Of a DNA stretch of 60,359 nucleotides, positions 30,352 to 38,900 are shown piece by piece. The number at the start of each line of letters is the position of its first letter. Position 1 is the first letter of the stretch. Made by a program: the position numbers and the translations under genes. The DNA is from Oscillatoriales cyanobacterium RM2_1_1 (GTDB lineage Bacteria; Cyanobacteriota; Cyanobacteriia; Cyanobacteriales; Microcoleaceae): contig JAAURB010000020.1 in NCBI GenBank assembly GCA_012033335.1, positions 1-60,359 of the forward strand. Reading direction: 5' to 3'. The notes below the pieces were generated by a model. It was not told where the DNA came from and searched no databases. It was given only the letters and a program-made list of their open reading frames with translations.

Positions 30352-32712
30352 TTGCAAGTTTTTTCCGGATCAACCTTGACTGACGACTTCAATCCTCCAA
30401 TTCTGAACCAGACCTGGCAAGAAATCCAAGGGAAATTGCGCCCCGGTCAACAACAGATGGCCAACTGGTCAGGGGGGCCCCTGGCTGTTTCGGCGGTTCC
30501 GGGGGCTGGGAAGTCAACTGGATTGGCGGTGGCGGCGGCAACAGCGATCGCCCGGTTTCGCCTCCATCCCCAGAATCAACTGGTGGTTGTCACCTTCACC
30601 CGGGCTGCCGCCGCTAACATTCGGGCTAAAATCCGTCAGCAGTTACGAGATCTCAATATCCCAGCCACGGGGTTTGTTGTTCATACCCTGCATGGTCTGG
30701 CCCTTTATATTGCCAACAGTCATCGGGAATTGTCGGGTTTGGACTTGAACAATTCCACCTTAATTCTCCCGACCCCCAGCAATCGGATTACCCGCACCGG
30801 TGTGGAGCAGTGGATTAATGACAATCCTAAACTCTATCAACAACTGATCGAAGGAACCGTCTTTGATGGGGAAGAAACTGAACGAATGCGACGGCAGTCG
30901 GTGTTGAGAACAGAAGTTTTGCCCGAACTATCCTGGAAGGTGATTCAGGAGGCCAAAAGTTCTGGCCTGACTCCAGAGAAGTTGCGGCAGATGGCGGAAC
31001 AGATCCCCGATGACTATCAAATTCTAGAGATTGCGGCGGGATTGTATGAAAACTATCAACGAATTTTGCAGGAGCGCAGTCTGATTGACTATGATGAAAT
31101 GATCCTGGCGGCCCTGCGGGTATTGAAGCATAAATCCATTCGCCAGCGCTGGCAAGGTCAGATTTTTGCGGTGTTTGAGGATGAGGCCCAGGATTCAACA
31201 CCCCTACAGAATCAATTGCTGGACATTCTCGCCAGGGTTCCCGATTCAACCGCGACCACCCCTAGCCCAAACCTGAATCTAATTCGAGTGGGGGATCCCA
31301 ACCAGGCGATCAACTCTACCTTTACTCCGGCTGATCCGATCTACTTTCGGCAGTTCTGTCAGGACTGCGAGGAATCGGGGTATCTGGCCACTATGGATCA
31401 GGCGGGACGCAGTAGCCAGATTATTCTAGATGCGGCAAACTTTATGGTGCAGTGGGTGAATAATGCCAAGCCAGCGGGGACTGAACAGCCCTTCCGGTTC
31501 CAGTTAATCCATCCCGTCGGCCTCCAGGATCCCCAACCCGATGCTAATCCTGTCCCGGCAGGTCGGGGCTTAGAACTCTATCAACCCCGCAACATCTACC
31601 AAACGGTAGAGCTGATGGCCCAGCGGATTCTACAGCTTCAGGAACAGCATCCATCGGGAAAATTTGCCATCCTGGTGCGGGAGAATAAACAGGCCGAGTT
31701 CATCACCAACGTTTTAAGAAATCCCCAGACCTACAACCTCAAAATCAGTCTCAGCCAATCGGGGTTAAAGCTTTATGACACTTCCCAGTCCGCCCGCCAC
31801 TCAAAAATTCCAGGGGAACTGCTGGCCCTGTTGCAGTTTATTGATCGGCCCCATTCACCTGATCATCTCAAGTCAGCCCTGAAAACCCTAGGGGAACGTA
31901 CCCTGATTCCACCCCAGGACTTTAATGCCCTGGCGACTCAACCGGAGCAGTTCCTCTATCCTGGCCCCCTGGATCCGCCTCAATCAGACAGTATTCGTGC
32001 CGGTCGTGCCTTCTGTTGCAATCTATTAAAAGCTCGATTGGAGTTGCCGCCGTTTCAACTAATTTCATTCCTGGCCCTGGCCCTGAAATACGAACAGAGT
32101 GAGCTTGCCACGGCGGATAAACTGGCTGAACGGATTGCCCGACAAACCGCCGGGGACAACACCCTACCTGGGATTCTGACCGCGTTGAGTGAGCTGGTCA
32201 GTTCCGAGCGATTTGATCCCGTAGAAATTGACGAGGATCAACCGGGGGAAAGTCCCTTTACCCGTTCGGGACAGTTGACTATTATCACCATGCATAAGGC
32301 CAAAGGTCTGGACTGGGACTACGTATTTCTGCCGTTTCTGCATGAAGCCACCATTCCTGGTAGTTTGCGGGTCTCGGCATCGGGTCGGTTTTTGGGAGAC
32401 TTTACCCTCTCTGAGGTAGCCCGAGCACAAATCCGTAACGTTCTGCATCAGCAGACAGGTTCTCACGATGGTTCCGACTCTTCCCTCACCGTAGCTCGGG
32501 CCTGGGAACAGGCGGGAAATTTGAAGACGGCTGAAGAATACCGTTTGCTCTATGTCGCCATGACCCGGGCCAAACGTCTACTGTGGATGTCCGCTGCCCG
32601 TCAGGCCCCCTATTTTTGGTTTAAACCTGACAATCTCCAAGACCAAAAACCCTGCCCGGTTTTTCTGGCTTTGAAAGCTCACTTTTTTAATCATTTCATT
32701 TTCGTGGGCTAG
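30352..32712 (+). CDS. UvrD/Rep-type superfamily 1 DNA helicase
   Basis: The 786-residue protein has SF1A helicase motifs in order: Walker A VPGAGKST (49-56), motif Ia VVTFTRAAAANIRAKI, Walker B-like FEDEAQDSTPLQ, motif III RVGDPNQAINSTF, motif V ITMHKAKGLDWDYVFLP and motif VI YVAMTRAKRLLW. These enzymes unwind DNA from 3' to 5' in repair or replication restart. The first codon is TTG 30352; the next Met (residue 36) would remove the conserved Q-motif region, so TTG is preferred. No nuclease domain is fused. Confidence 0.92.
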   Translation: MQVFSGSTLTDDFNPPILNQTWQEIQGKLRPGQQQMANWSGGPLAVSAVPGAGKSTGLAVAAATAIARFRLHPQNQLVVVTFTRAAAANIRAKIRQQLRDLNIPATGFVVHTLHGLALYIANSHRELSGLDLNNSTLILPTPSNRITRTGVEQWINDNPKLYQQLIEGTVFDGEETERMRRQSVLRTEVLPELSWKVIQEAKSSGLTPEKLRQMAEQIPDDYQILEIAAGLYENYQRILQERSLIDYDEMILAALRVLKHKSIRQRWQGQIFAVFEDEAQDSTPLQNQLLDILARVPDSTATTPSPNLNLIRVGDPNQAINSTFTPADPIYFRQFCQDCEESGYLATMDQAGRSSQIILDAANFMVQWVNNAKPAGTEQPFRFQLIHPVGLQDPQPDANPVPAGRGLELYQPRNIYQTVELMAQRILQLQEQHPSGKFAILVRENKQAEFITNVLRNPQTYNLKISLSQSGLKLYDTSQSARHSKIPGELLALLQFIDRPHSPDHLKSALKTLGERTLIPPQDFNALATQPEQFLYPGPLDPPQSDSIRAGRAFCCNLLKARLELPPFQLISFLALALKYEQSELATADKLAERIARQTAGDNTLPGILTALSELVSSERFDPVEIDEDQPGESPFTRSGQLTIITMHKAKGLDWDYVFLPFLHEATIPGSLRVSASGRFLGDFTLSEVARAQIRNVLHQQTGSHDGSDSSLTVARAWEQAGNLKTAEEYRLLYVAMTRAKRLLWMSAARQAPYFWFKPDNLQDQKPCPVFLALKAHFFNHFIFVG

Positions 32713-32918
32713 CAGAGAATTATGTACGTCCCGACCCATAAACAAGTCAGTTAACGCTTCTGGTCAACGGTTTTCAGGATCTTTGCTGCATAGCAAGCGG
32801 CTTCGGGAAATCCGTTGTACCAGGGCTGTTATGCCGCGACTGCTCCAGTAGATATCAGTCCTCTTTTGCAGTTGCTGGTTATCCTGCACAGAGCGCAATG
32901 TCATACAGGATCAGAAAC

Positions 32919-33815
32919 TTAATCTTTGCAGAAGTTTTTAATCAAGGTAGTCTGAATAAATTCTTCAAGGGCGGGAGACGGATTTTTGACTAAAAAAGGC
33001 TCTGCGATCGCATCTGACCAGAGTTGCTGATCAATAAAGTAGACAAATCGGGCATAGGCGGCGGCCTCTGCGGTGGCATTTTTTTGTTGGAGCTGGTTAT
33101 CTAGCTGGGCCAACTCCTGGGTAATTTTCTGGCGCTGATTTTCATCCGCTAGAATCTGAACGGTGATCTGTTGGCTGGGAATCGGCAGGACAGTGGTTTC
33201 GTACATGAGCACCTGATATTTCTGGCCGGATTTGAGGGTGACTTCTGGGATGAGGACTTTGATTCGAGGGTCTGTGATCTCTTGGCTCCACAGCAGATCA
33301 GAATTCCCCTGGGCATAAATCTCAACCCTGGACAGGGGCCCCTTCCAGACCAGCACCGGGCGACTGCTCCAAACCTGAACCTGGGTTTCAATATCAAGGG
33401 GGGCGATGGCGCAGAACCGATCATCTCCTCGGGATCCGCCGCTCCGGCGTTTTCCCTTTGGGGGTTGATTGTTCCAGAACTGGGTTTCCCAGGAGATCTC
33501 CCCGGTGGATGGCCCTTGAGTGGACTCAGTCCCCTGGGTCAGTTGAACCGGAGTCGCCCCTCCCTGGAGTGCCGTTATCGCTTCCCATCCGCTGATGATG
33601 ATAATCACAATACCTGACAACCCCGCTAGTTTGACCCTGAGGCGCTTAACAGTTGTCAGTTTAGTATTCATCGGTTTGATCTTGATGGGTTCAACAAGTT
33701 GACTCTCAGGACTGTCCATCAAATTAGATGAAAATTTTGGAGTGCAGGGCTTTGATCTACCAAAAGACAGTTGAGATGGTGACTTGACTCGATTGACTCT
33801 ATGATCCTTAGCCAT
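32919..33815 (-). CDS. Single-pass membrane protein with extracytoplasmic domain, CHASE2 partner
   Basis: From ATG 33815 the protein has 298 residues. A cytoplasmic Ser/Lys-rich stretch of about 60 residues is followed by one transmembrane helix (LAGLSGIVIIIISGWEAI). The outer part starts with RGDDRFCAIAPLD and a beta-rich domain with WSSRPVLVWKGP and LKSGQKYQVLMYE, similar in layout to DUF928-type proteins, then a coiled, helical C-terminus. The start codon overlaps the stop of the CHAT-CHASE2 gene by 8 nt (ATGGCTAA), so translation is probably coupled. It may form a complex with, or present ligand to, the CHASE2 domain; this is inference. Confidence 0.72.
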   Translation of the reverse strand: MAKDHRVNRVKSPSQLSFGRSKPCTPKFSSNLMDSPESQLVEPIKIKPMNTKLTTVKRLRVKLAGLSGIVIIIISGWEAITALQGGATPVQLTQGTESTQGPSTGEISWETQFWNNQPPKGKRRSGGSRGDDRFCAIAPLDIETQVQVWSSRPVLVWKGPLSRVEIYAQGNSDLLWSQEITDPRIKVLIPEVTLKSGQKYQVLMYETTVLPIPSQQITVQILADENQRQKITQELAQLDNQLQQKNATAEAAAYARFVYFIDQQLWSDAIAEPFLVKNPSPALEEFIQTTLIKNFCKD

Positions 33816-36360
33816 AAAACTTTTTCTCCATTGATGCAGACAAAACATAGATCCACAAAATGACCATGGGAAGGCTGAATGGGATGAGTAGTGCCCCGGT
33901 AGTGTAAAACTGTAGGCTGAGCAGTCCGTATAATCCAGTGGCTCCGATCAGTAAGAACATCCATCTAATCTGTTGCCGGGGAGCCTGACGAATCGCGATC
34001 GCGGCTCCCTGACCCACCAAGGCAAAGACTAATACCATCCACAGATCAGGAATGGGTATAACAAAGCGTTGGTTGAGAAAGTGATCGGTCATGTAGGCAT
34101 GAACCTCGGCCCCCGGCATTTTCTCAGGAATTGCCGCATTGGCTTCCGGGGAGTTTGCCTGGGTTCGCCAGTAATCCAGGGCCCAGGGAACTGGAAAGTT
34201 GTCTTCCCCATCCTGATTGATCCCCGCTTCACCATAGCCCCAAGGGGCAATCAAGGCAATAAAAGGTTCTGAGGGCAGGGCCAGGGTTTCGGGGGGATTT
34301 TCCAACAGTTTCCAGGCGGGGAGCCATTGATAAATCTGTTGGGGCGGAATGGAATAATCCACAATCGGATGCAACCACCACTGGTTCAATCGATAGGCCA
34401 GTCCCGTCACTGGATTCAAGTTAGAGCGGTGAGAAAATAGGGTTTGATAGTCTTGGCCGGTGTTCTCGGTCAGACTGACCTTGACCTGGGCCAGCCATTG
34501 AGTTGAGGCATTGAGTTGGGGTTGGGGTAATTTTTTCAGGGGCTCCCGGTGCATTTGATAGCTCAGAGCCAATAGATAGGAAAATGGCAACCGCCGAGGG
34601 CAGGTCTTTTCTAAGGACTGTTGCAGGGGTGGGGGCAGTAAAACCATGTAGGCGGGCAGATCCCCTAGAACGCTCATGTCTCCATTCAAGCTCCAGTTCG
34701 GGCTGGCCAGTTCGGACACCGTATCGACAAAGCAGCCATTGCCTTCATGGAGCCGACTGACAAAGACAAACCAGACCTGATGTTGCTCAATCGCGTTTTG
34801 GATGGCAGTCGCCAGATAGGCATCATTGTCAGCTTGATAACGATCCAGTAGATAATCAATCCCAATAATCGGGGCATTGGCTGCTGCCAGACGGTCAATA
34901 ATTTGGGCCAGGAATTGTCGGTCAAAGGGCTTGGGATTGGAGATCCGATTGCGCTTAATAAACTCTTCATCCACCCCCACCATCACCACCGGGGGGGAGG
35001 TGACCGCCGGAACCTGGTGAGTCAACTGACGATAAACCGCTTGAGCAAACACCCGCCGATCCAGCAAAAAGCTTTGCAGGCCACCCTGAAAGCTCGCCAG
35101 CATCACCGCCGCTAGGGCAACGGCTTCGAGCTTGCGGGGCTTCCATTGTTTGAGGCGATCGCTCCAACGGGTATGTCTGAGCCGGAAAACCGGAGCATTG
35201 GGATGGCGAAACAGGGACGGAATCAGGTAAGCGCTGGGATAGGTCAATTGCTTTTCCAGCTTGAGGAACTGACAGGCGGACAGTAGGGCATCATGGGCAT
35301 CCTGATAACTGGCTAAGCCCCGAAGAAAATGGCGCAAAAATTCCTGGGCCACTTGATTGTGAACCGGTTCTCGCATCACCGCTACCTGGCACAATCCCAG
35401 GTCAATCAGGGTATTGGCCAGATTCAGTCCTTTGCAGGAATTGAAAATGGCAAATTGTAAGCCCCGCTCCTTGGCCAGGGTCAGGGGTTGAATCAGCTCA
35501 TTTAGATAGAGGGAAATATTCGGGCCAATAGCCAGTTCTCCCCCCACCAGATCGGCTTCGTTACTATGGCCGGCAAAAAACAACACATCCCAGCCTTGGC
35601 GGTCGGCGATCTTCAAGGCAATGTCGGTTCGGAGTTCCTTGGGTTGTTTTCCCGGTTGCCAGCCGACAAACTGGATCTCCGCCATTGAAGATAGGGATCG
35701 CACCGCATCTTTGTCCGCTTGAAAATCCAGTCCCGTTTCATCCCCTAGAATGGCCAGAACCCGAATGCGCCGACTTCGGTCCTGGGCACAGCTTGCGGGC
35801 GGTTCTCCACGAATATTCAGGGGCTTGCGAACGATCCGAATTTTTTCTGTGGTGGTAAATTCAGTGCCAATTTCCCAGGCTTCCCAGGGCAAACGGGCCA
35901 GATCCAGGGGAGTAGCTGTCAAAAATACGTTCACTGGGGTGGCGATCGCCCCTGGTTGTTCAGTCAGAGGGGCGGATTGGGACACCGCCCGGGCAATGGT
36001 GGCCCGAATTTCATACAATTCCTCATGGCGCAGCCAGCGATGAAATTGATACAGCAATTTGGCCTCTGCCTGTACCAGCCTGGCGTGCCAGTCAATGATC
36101 GGTGCCACCTTACCAGACCTCTCGACGCGACCCCGCAGGGCTTGCTGATAAAATCCCAGGTACATCTGCTGCCAGTCCTGGTAGAGGTGGCTGATCAGAT
36201 CGGGATAGGGAATTTGAACCCCTAGCCGTTGTCCCTGGCCCCAGGATAGATCAAATAGACAGACCCGCTCAACCTGTTGAGCCGTGAGATGAAAGATCGG
36301 CCCTGGCTTGTTGGGGCCAATGGTGGTTTCTGCTGGCTGAGCCAATTCACCCTTGTCCAT
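33808..36360 (-). CDS. CHAT caspase-like protease fused to CHASE2 sensor domain
   Basis: The 850-residue protein is a predicted membrane sensor with a cytoplasmic protease. Residues 140-395 form a CHAT (caspase-fold) domain with the catalytic dyad His265 (LFFAGHSNE) and Cys309 (FAIFNSCKGLN). A transmembrane helix (about 411-434) leads to an extracytoplasmic CHASE2 domain (about 445-770; PPVVMVGVDEEFI, APIIGIDYLLD). Three C-terminal helices (PDLWMVLVFALVGQGAAIAI onward) close the protein. CHAT proteins elsewhere act as regulated proteases; CHASE2 usually senses external signals. It lies in the middle of a three-gene operon: TPR gene upstream by 36 bp, membrane protein gene overlapping downstream. 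The target is unknown. Confidence 0.88.
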   Translation of the reverse strand: MDKGELAQPAETTIGPNKPGPIFHLTAQQVERVCLFDLSWGQGQRLGVQIPYPDLISHLYQDWQQMYLGFYQQALRGRVERSGKVAPIIDWHARLVQAEAKLLYQFHRWLRHEELYEIRATIARAVSQSAPLTEQPGAIATPVNVFLTATPLDLARLPWEAWEIGTEFTTTEKIRIVRKPLNIRGEPPASCAQDRSRRIRVLAILGDETGLDFQADKDAVRSLSSMAEIQFVGWQPGKQPKELRTDIALKIADRQGWDVLFFAGHSNEADLVGGELAIGPNISLYLNELIQPLTLAKERGLQFAIFNSCKGLNLANTLIDLGLCQVAVMREPVHNQVAQEFLRHFLRGLASYQDAHDALLSACQFLKLEKQLTYPSAYLIPSLFRHPNAPVFRLRHTRWSDRLKQWKPRKLEAVALAAVMLASFQGGLQSFLLDRRVFAQAVYRQLTHQVPAVTSPPVVMVGVDEEFIKRNRISNPKPFDRQFLAQIIDRLAAANAPIIGIDYLLDRYQADNDAYLATAIQNAIEQHQVWFVFVSRLHEGNGCFVDTVSELASPNWSLNGDMSVLGDLPAYMVLLPPPLQQSLEKTCPRRLPFSYLLALSYQMHREPLKKLPQPQLNASTQWLAQVKVSLTENTGQDYQTLFSHRSNLNPVTGLAYRLNQWWLHPIVDYSIPPQQIYQWLPAWKLLENPPETLALPSEPFIALIAPWGYGEAGINQDGEDNFPVPWALDYWRTQANSPEANAAIPEKMPGAEVHAYMTDHFLNQRFVIPIPDLWMVLVFALVGQGAAIAIRQAPRQQIRWMFLLIGATGLYGLLSLQFYTTGALLIPFSLPMVILWIYVLSASMEKKFYG

Positions 36361-36396
36361 TGCAGCAATGTCTTTTAGCGCTATTCTAATTTACCT

Positions 36397-37476
36397 TTAA
36401 CCAACCTCTGAGCCCAAAATTTCTATCAATTCCTGGGAACGACGATAGAGCCGAACCCCTTCATTGGAGAGATTAAATTGACGATAAACGGTGAGGATAT
36501 GGGGCAACTTCTCAGGTTGGTTGATCCAGTTCTCCAGGGTTTTGAATTGCTCCAGGGCTTTCAGGTGATACCACAGGGCTTGGGATTTATTGCCCCGCCG
36601 ATAACAAATGATCCCCAGATAGTCTAACACTTCAGCATGGGGTTCTAGCTGACCCGTGGTGCGATAGATTCTTTCAGCTTTTTGGTAGGCCTCAAAGGCC
36701 GGGTAATGTTTGCCCTGGAATAAATAGACGGTGCCCATCTGCTTCAGGGTGTCTGCTGATTGCAGGGCGAGCTTTTGGGTTGAAACTTGATTGGGGCTGG
36801 TTTCTGGGGATTGCCCATGCCTGTGAAGTTGCTGTTGAATGGCTAGAGCCTGGGACAAGTAGGCCAGGGCTTGGGGATAACGCCGGGTTTGAGCTTGGGT
36901 AACTCCTAAGTTGTACAGGATTAATGCTTTTTGATCGGGGGATAAGCGGGGGCAAGGTTCGGGCATTTGTTCTAAGGTTTTGAGGATCATCAGGGCCTTC
37001 TGGCAACTTCTGAGGGCTTGATCGAATAGGCCGATGGCGTTGTAGACTTCGCCGAGATGATTCAACACGGAACAGATGCCTTCGAGGTCGGAATGGTGTT
37101 GGAAAATCTCCAGGGCCTTGACATAGGCTCTGAGGGCTGGAGAATATTGCCGGGAAATCCAATAAACCTGACCAATTTCTTGATGAATTCCCCCTTGCTT
37201 GAGACTATTATCTGCAGGGCCAATGACGCTCAAGGCCCGCTCAAAGCATTTGATTGACCAGGCAAAATGCTGGAGATGACGATGAATTTTGCCGATCTCG
37301 ATGAGCCCATCGACCTGGAGGGCTGTGATGTCATCTGAATGTTCACGGGTTTGGGCCAGGGTTAGAAGTTTCTGGAATACTTTCAGGGCGGGTAAAAATT
37401 GCCCTTGATGTAACTGGGCTTGACCGGTTTGATAGAGGGCTGCAAGGTCGGATTGGACGGATGTTGTGGGTTCCAT
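36397..37476 (-). CDS. TPR-repeat protein
   Basis: The 359-residue protein is built of tetratricopeptide repeats, seen in units such as ALKVFQKLLTLAQ, IKCFERALSVIGPADN, ALRAYVKALEIFQHHSD, ALRSCQKALMILKTLEQ, ALAYLSQALAIQQQLH and AFEAYQKAERIYRTTGQ. There is no signal peptide, so it is probably cytoplasmic. It precedes the CHAT-CHASE2 gene by 36 bp in the same direction and is the likely adaptor or regulator of the protease; TPR and CHAT domains occur together in other proteins. Confidence 0.9.
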   Translation of the reverse strand: MEPTTSVQSDLAALYQTGQAQLHQGQFLPALKVFQKLLTLAQTREHSDDITALQVDGLIEIGKIHRHLQHFAWSIKCFERALSVIGPADNSLKQGGIHQEIGQVYWISRQYSPALRAYVKALEIFQHHSDLEGICSVLNHLGEVYNAIGLFDQALRSCQKALMILKTLEQMPEPCPRLSPDQKALILYNLGVTQAQTRRYPQALAYLSQALAIQQQLHRHGQSPETSPNQVSTQKLALQSADTLKQMGTVYLFQGKHYPAFEAYQKAERIYRTTGQLEPHAEVLDYLGIICYRRGNKSQALWYHLKALEQFKTLENWINQPEKLPHILTVYRQFNLSNEGVRLYRRSQELIEILGSEVG

Positions 37477-37583
37477 AACAGGGTAGGGGTGAAGTTTGAG
37501 TGGTCTGAAAAATGGGGTGACTGGCTATTCAGAATGCATCATTCAGAATTATTAACTCAGCATGAGTAATTCAGATTGAGTAT

Positions 37584-37742
37584 TCAAAATTTGAGTAAGG
37601 GTAGGTTCAGGTTGCCGGAAGCGCTGGCATTGAGGGCATGGGTGGGGGATGATTGGGTTTGGGTGACTACAGCCGTCGCGGCTAGAACTGTAATCAAGGA
37701 GCTCAGGATAACTCGTTCAAAGATGGTAGGGGAAAGTGGCAT
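37584..37742 (-). CDS. Possible small secreted peptide, 52 residues
   Basis: An ATG frame of 52 codons has a signal-peptide layout: short charged start (MPLSPTIFERVI), hydrophobic core (LSSLITVLAATAVV), then a Gln/Ser/Thr-rich exit (TQTQSSPTHALNASASG) and a hydrophobic end (NLNLPLLKF). It lies 107 bp upstream of the TPR gene on the same strand, so it could be the first gene of that operon. A 98-codon frame on the opposite strand overlaps it and looks non-coding. The region from 37743 to 38053 holds no other gene. No homologue is known to me, so this is a candidate only. Confidence 0.35.
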   Translation of the reverse strand: MPLSPTIFERVILSSLITVLAATAVVTQTQSSPTHALNASASGNLNLPLLKF

Positions 37743-38053
37743 GGCTGTGACCTCTGACAAAACTATCGGATCAGGCTCGATGAGCTATCTGTTTCTACAT
37801 ATGTCTGACGGAGGATTCCTTATGCAGTTTGAATTTTTTTGGGGAGTTTGCCGGGTCAGATTGGGGCTCTGAACAACGAAAGGGAGCCGAAAAAAAGTTT
37901 CAGGAATGAAACGAAAAGGGAATATAGAGAATATCTATGTAATGGGAGGAAGATCCTTCTCAAACAAGCCGCGATTTATTGATCTTCTGCCAGATTGACT
38001 GGAGGGAGGATGATGTAGCCTGATGATTAGACGAGCATTCTGGAGGCAGTTGA

Positions 38054-38572
38054 TTGAGCGAATTCGGCACGGTTCAAACTATCTGGCTGGAAAATCTGAG
38101 TTTTTTTGCAGGAGCAACCTCGTTCCTGGTAGCCGTTGGATGGATATGGCGCAACCTGGAACCATTCGATCTACCCAGTCCGCTTCCCAACTGGTTCAAA
38201 GTTTGGTTTAGAATTGTGCAGATTTTCGGGGTTTTTCTGCCATTGGTTGCCCTGATTGGGGGGGGAGTTTGGCGAGGAAACTTGAATGTCCTGGTCATTT
38301 TCCTCAGTTATTTTCTGATGTTGGGTCTGCAAATTCTGACTGAAATCGTTAGCTTGAGGAAGTTCCAAACCGTTATCTGGGTGATGATTCCCTACCTTTA
38401 TCTGCCTTATCGTATCTGGCAACTGTATGAGGGTTTGGGGATTGTGAGCTTAGAAGCAGATATGTTCTGGGTCAGAATTTTATTAATTAGTGGAATTTTG
38501 CTTTGGATGGTCAACTACTTGGTCAACCTGATCCAGTTACCCCAGTTGTTGCGGTGGAAGTCTTTCACCTAA
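38054..38572 (+). CDS. Hypothetical integral membrane protein
   Basis: The 172-residue protein has about five hydrophobic helices, including LSFFAGATSFLVAVGWIWR, IVQIFGVFLPLVALIGGGVW, LNVLVIFLSYFLMLGLQIL and ILLISGILLWMVNYLVNLI. The segment VIWVMIPYLYLPYRIWQLYEG is aromatic-rich. Initiation would be at TTG 38054, as no ATG or GTG is suitably placed. It is divergent from the TPR operon. The function is unknown. Confidence 0.72.
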   Translation: MSEFGTVQTIWLENLSFFAGATSFLVAVGWIWRNLEPFDLPSPLPNWFKVWFRIVQIFGVFLPLVALIGGGVWRGNLNVLVIFLSYFLMLGLQILTEIVSLRKFQTVIWVMIPYLYLPYRIWQLYEGLGIVSLEADMFWVRILLISGILLWMVNYLVNLIQLPQLLRWKSFT

Positions 38573-38760
38573 ATCAGGAAATCAGATCCAGCAAAAATCC
38601 TGAAAAATTAATAGAATATCATCAGTAAAATCAGTTTGATTGACGATTCGCTATCGACTTGTAGAATGGCTCGACCTCGACTGGGATGAGCTGTTAACGT
38701 TAATATTTAACGTTAATATAGGGTAGTATCGAGCATAATTTTGATTATGTAATTTTGATT

Positions 38761-38885
38761 AAGTAGCTAGGTACAATTAATCAGAAGATACATGTAGGGG
38801 GTTGAAGGGGGCGCTGCCCCCTTCCTGGGGCAAAGCTCCAGACCCTCTTCTATTTGATAATTAATTACAACCATCTACTTATTAA
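38761..38885 (-). repeat. Dispersed repeat R2, copy 3 (full length)
   Basis: Read on the minus strand, this starts TAATAAGTAGATGGTTGTAA, passes a GC-rich hairpin-forming centre (AGGAAGGGGGCAGCGCCCCC) and ends CTAGCTACTT. It aligns end to end with 1-77 over their shared part. It stops 15 bp before the start codon at 38901, so the leader of the next gene comes from the repeat. Just before it, ACGTTAATATTTAACGTTAA at 38697-38716 has an AT-rich palindromic element. The rest of 38573-38760 holds no gene. Confidence 0.8.
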
Positions 38886-38900
38886 GAGTGAACGATAGAA

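Noticed and set aside
33808-37476. CHAT plus TPR as a Craspase (type III-E CRISPR) component
   Set aside because: No CRISPR array, no Cas7-11-like protein, and the CHAT domain is fused to CHASE2, so only the domain types are shared.
37576-37872. 98-codon plus-strand frame upstream of the membrane protein gene
   Set aside because: Its translation is Gly/Val/Trp-rich with no membrane or domain pattern, and the opposite strand gives a more plausible signal-peptide frame over part of it.
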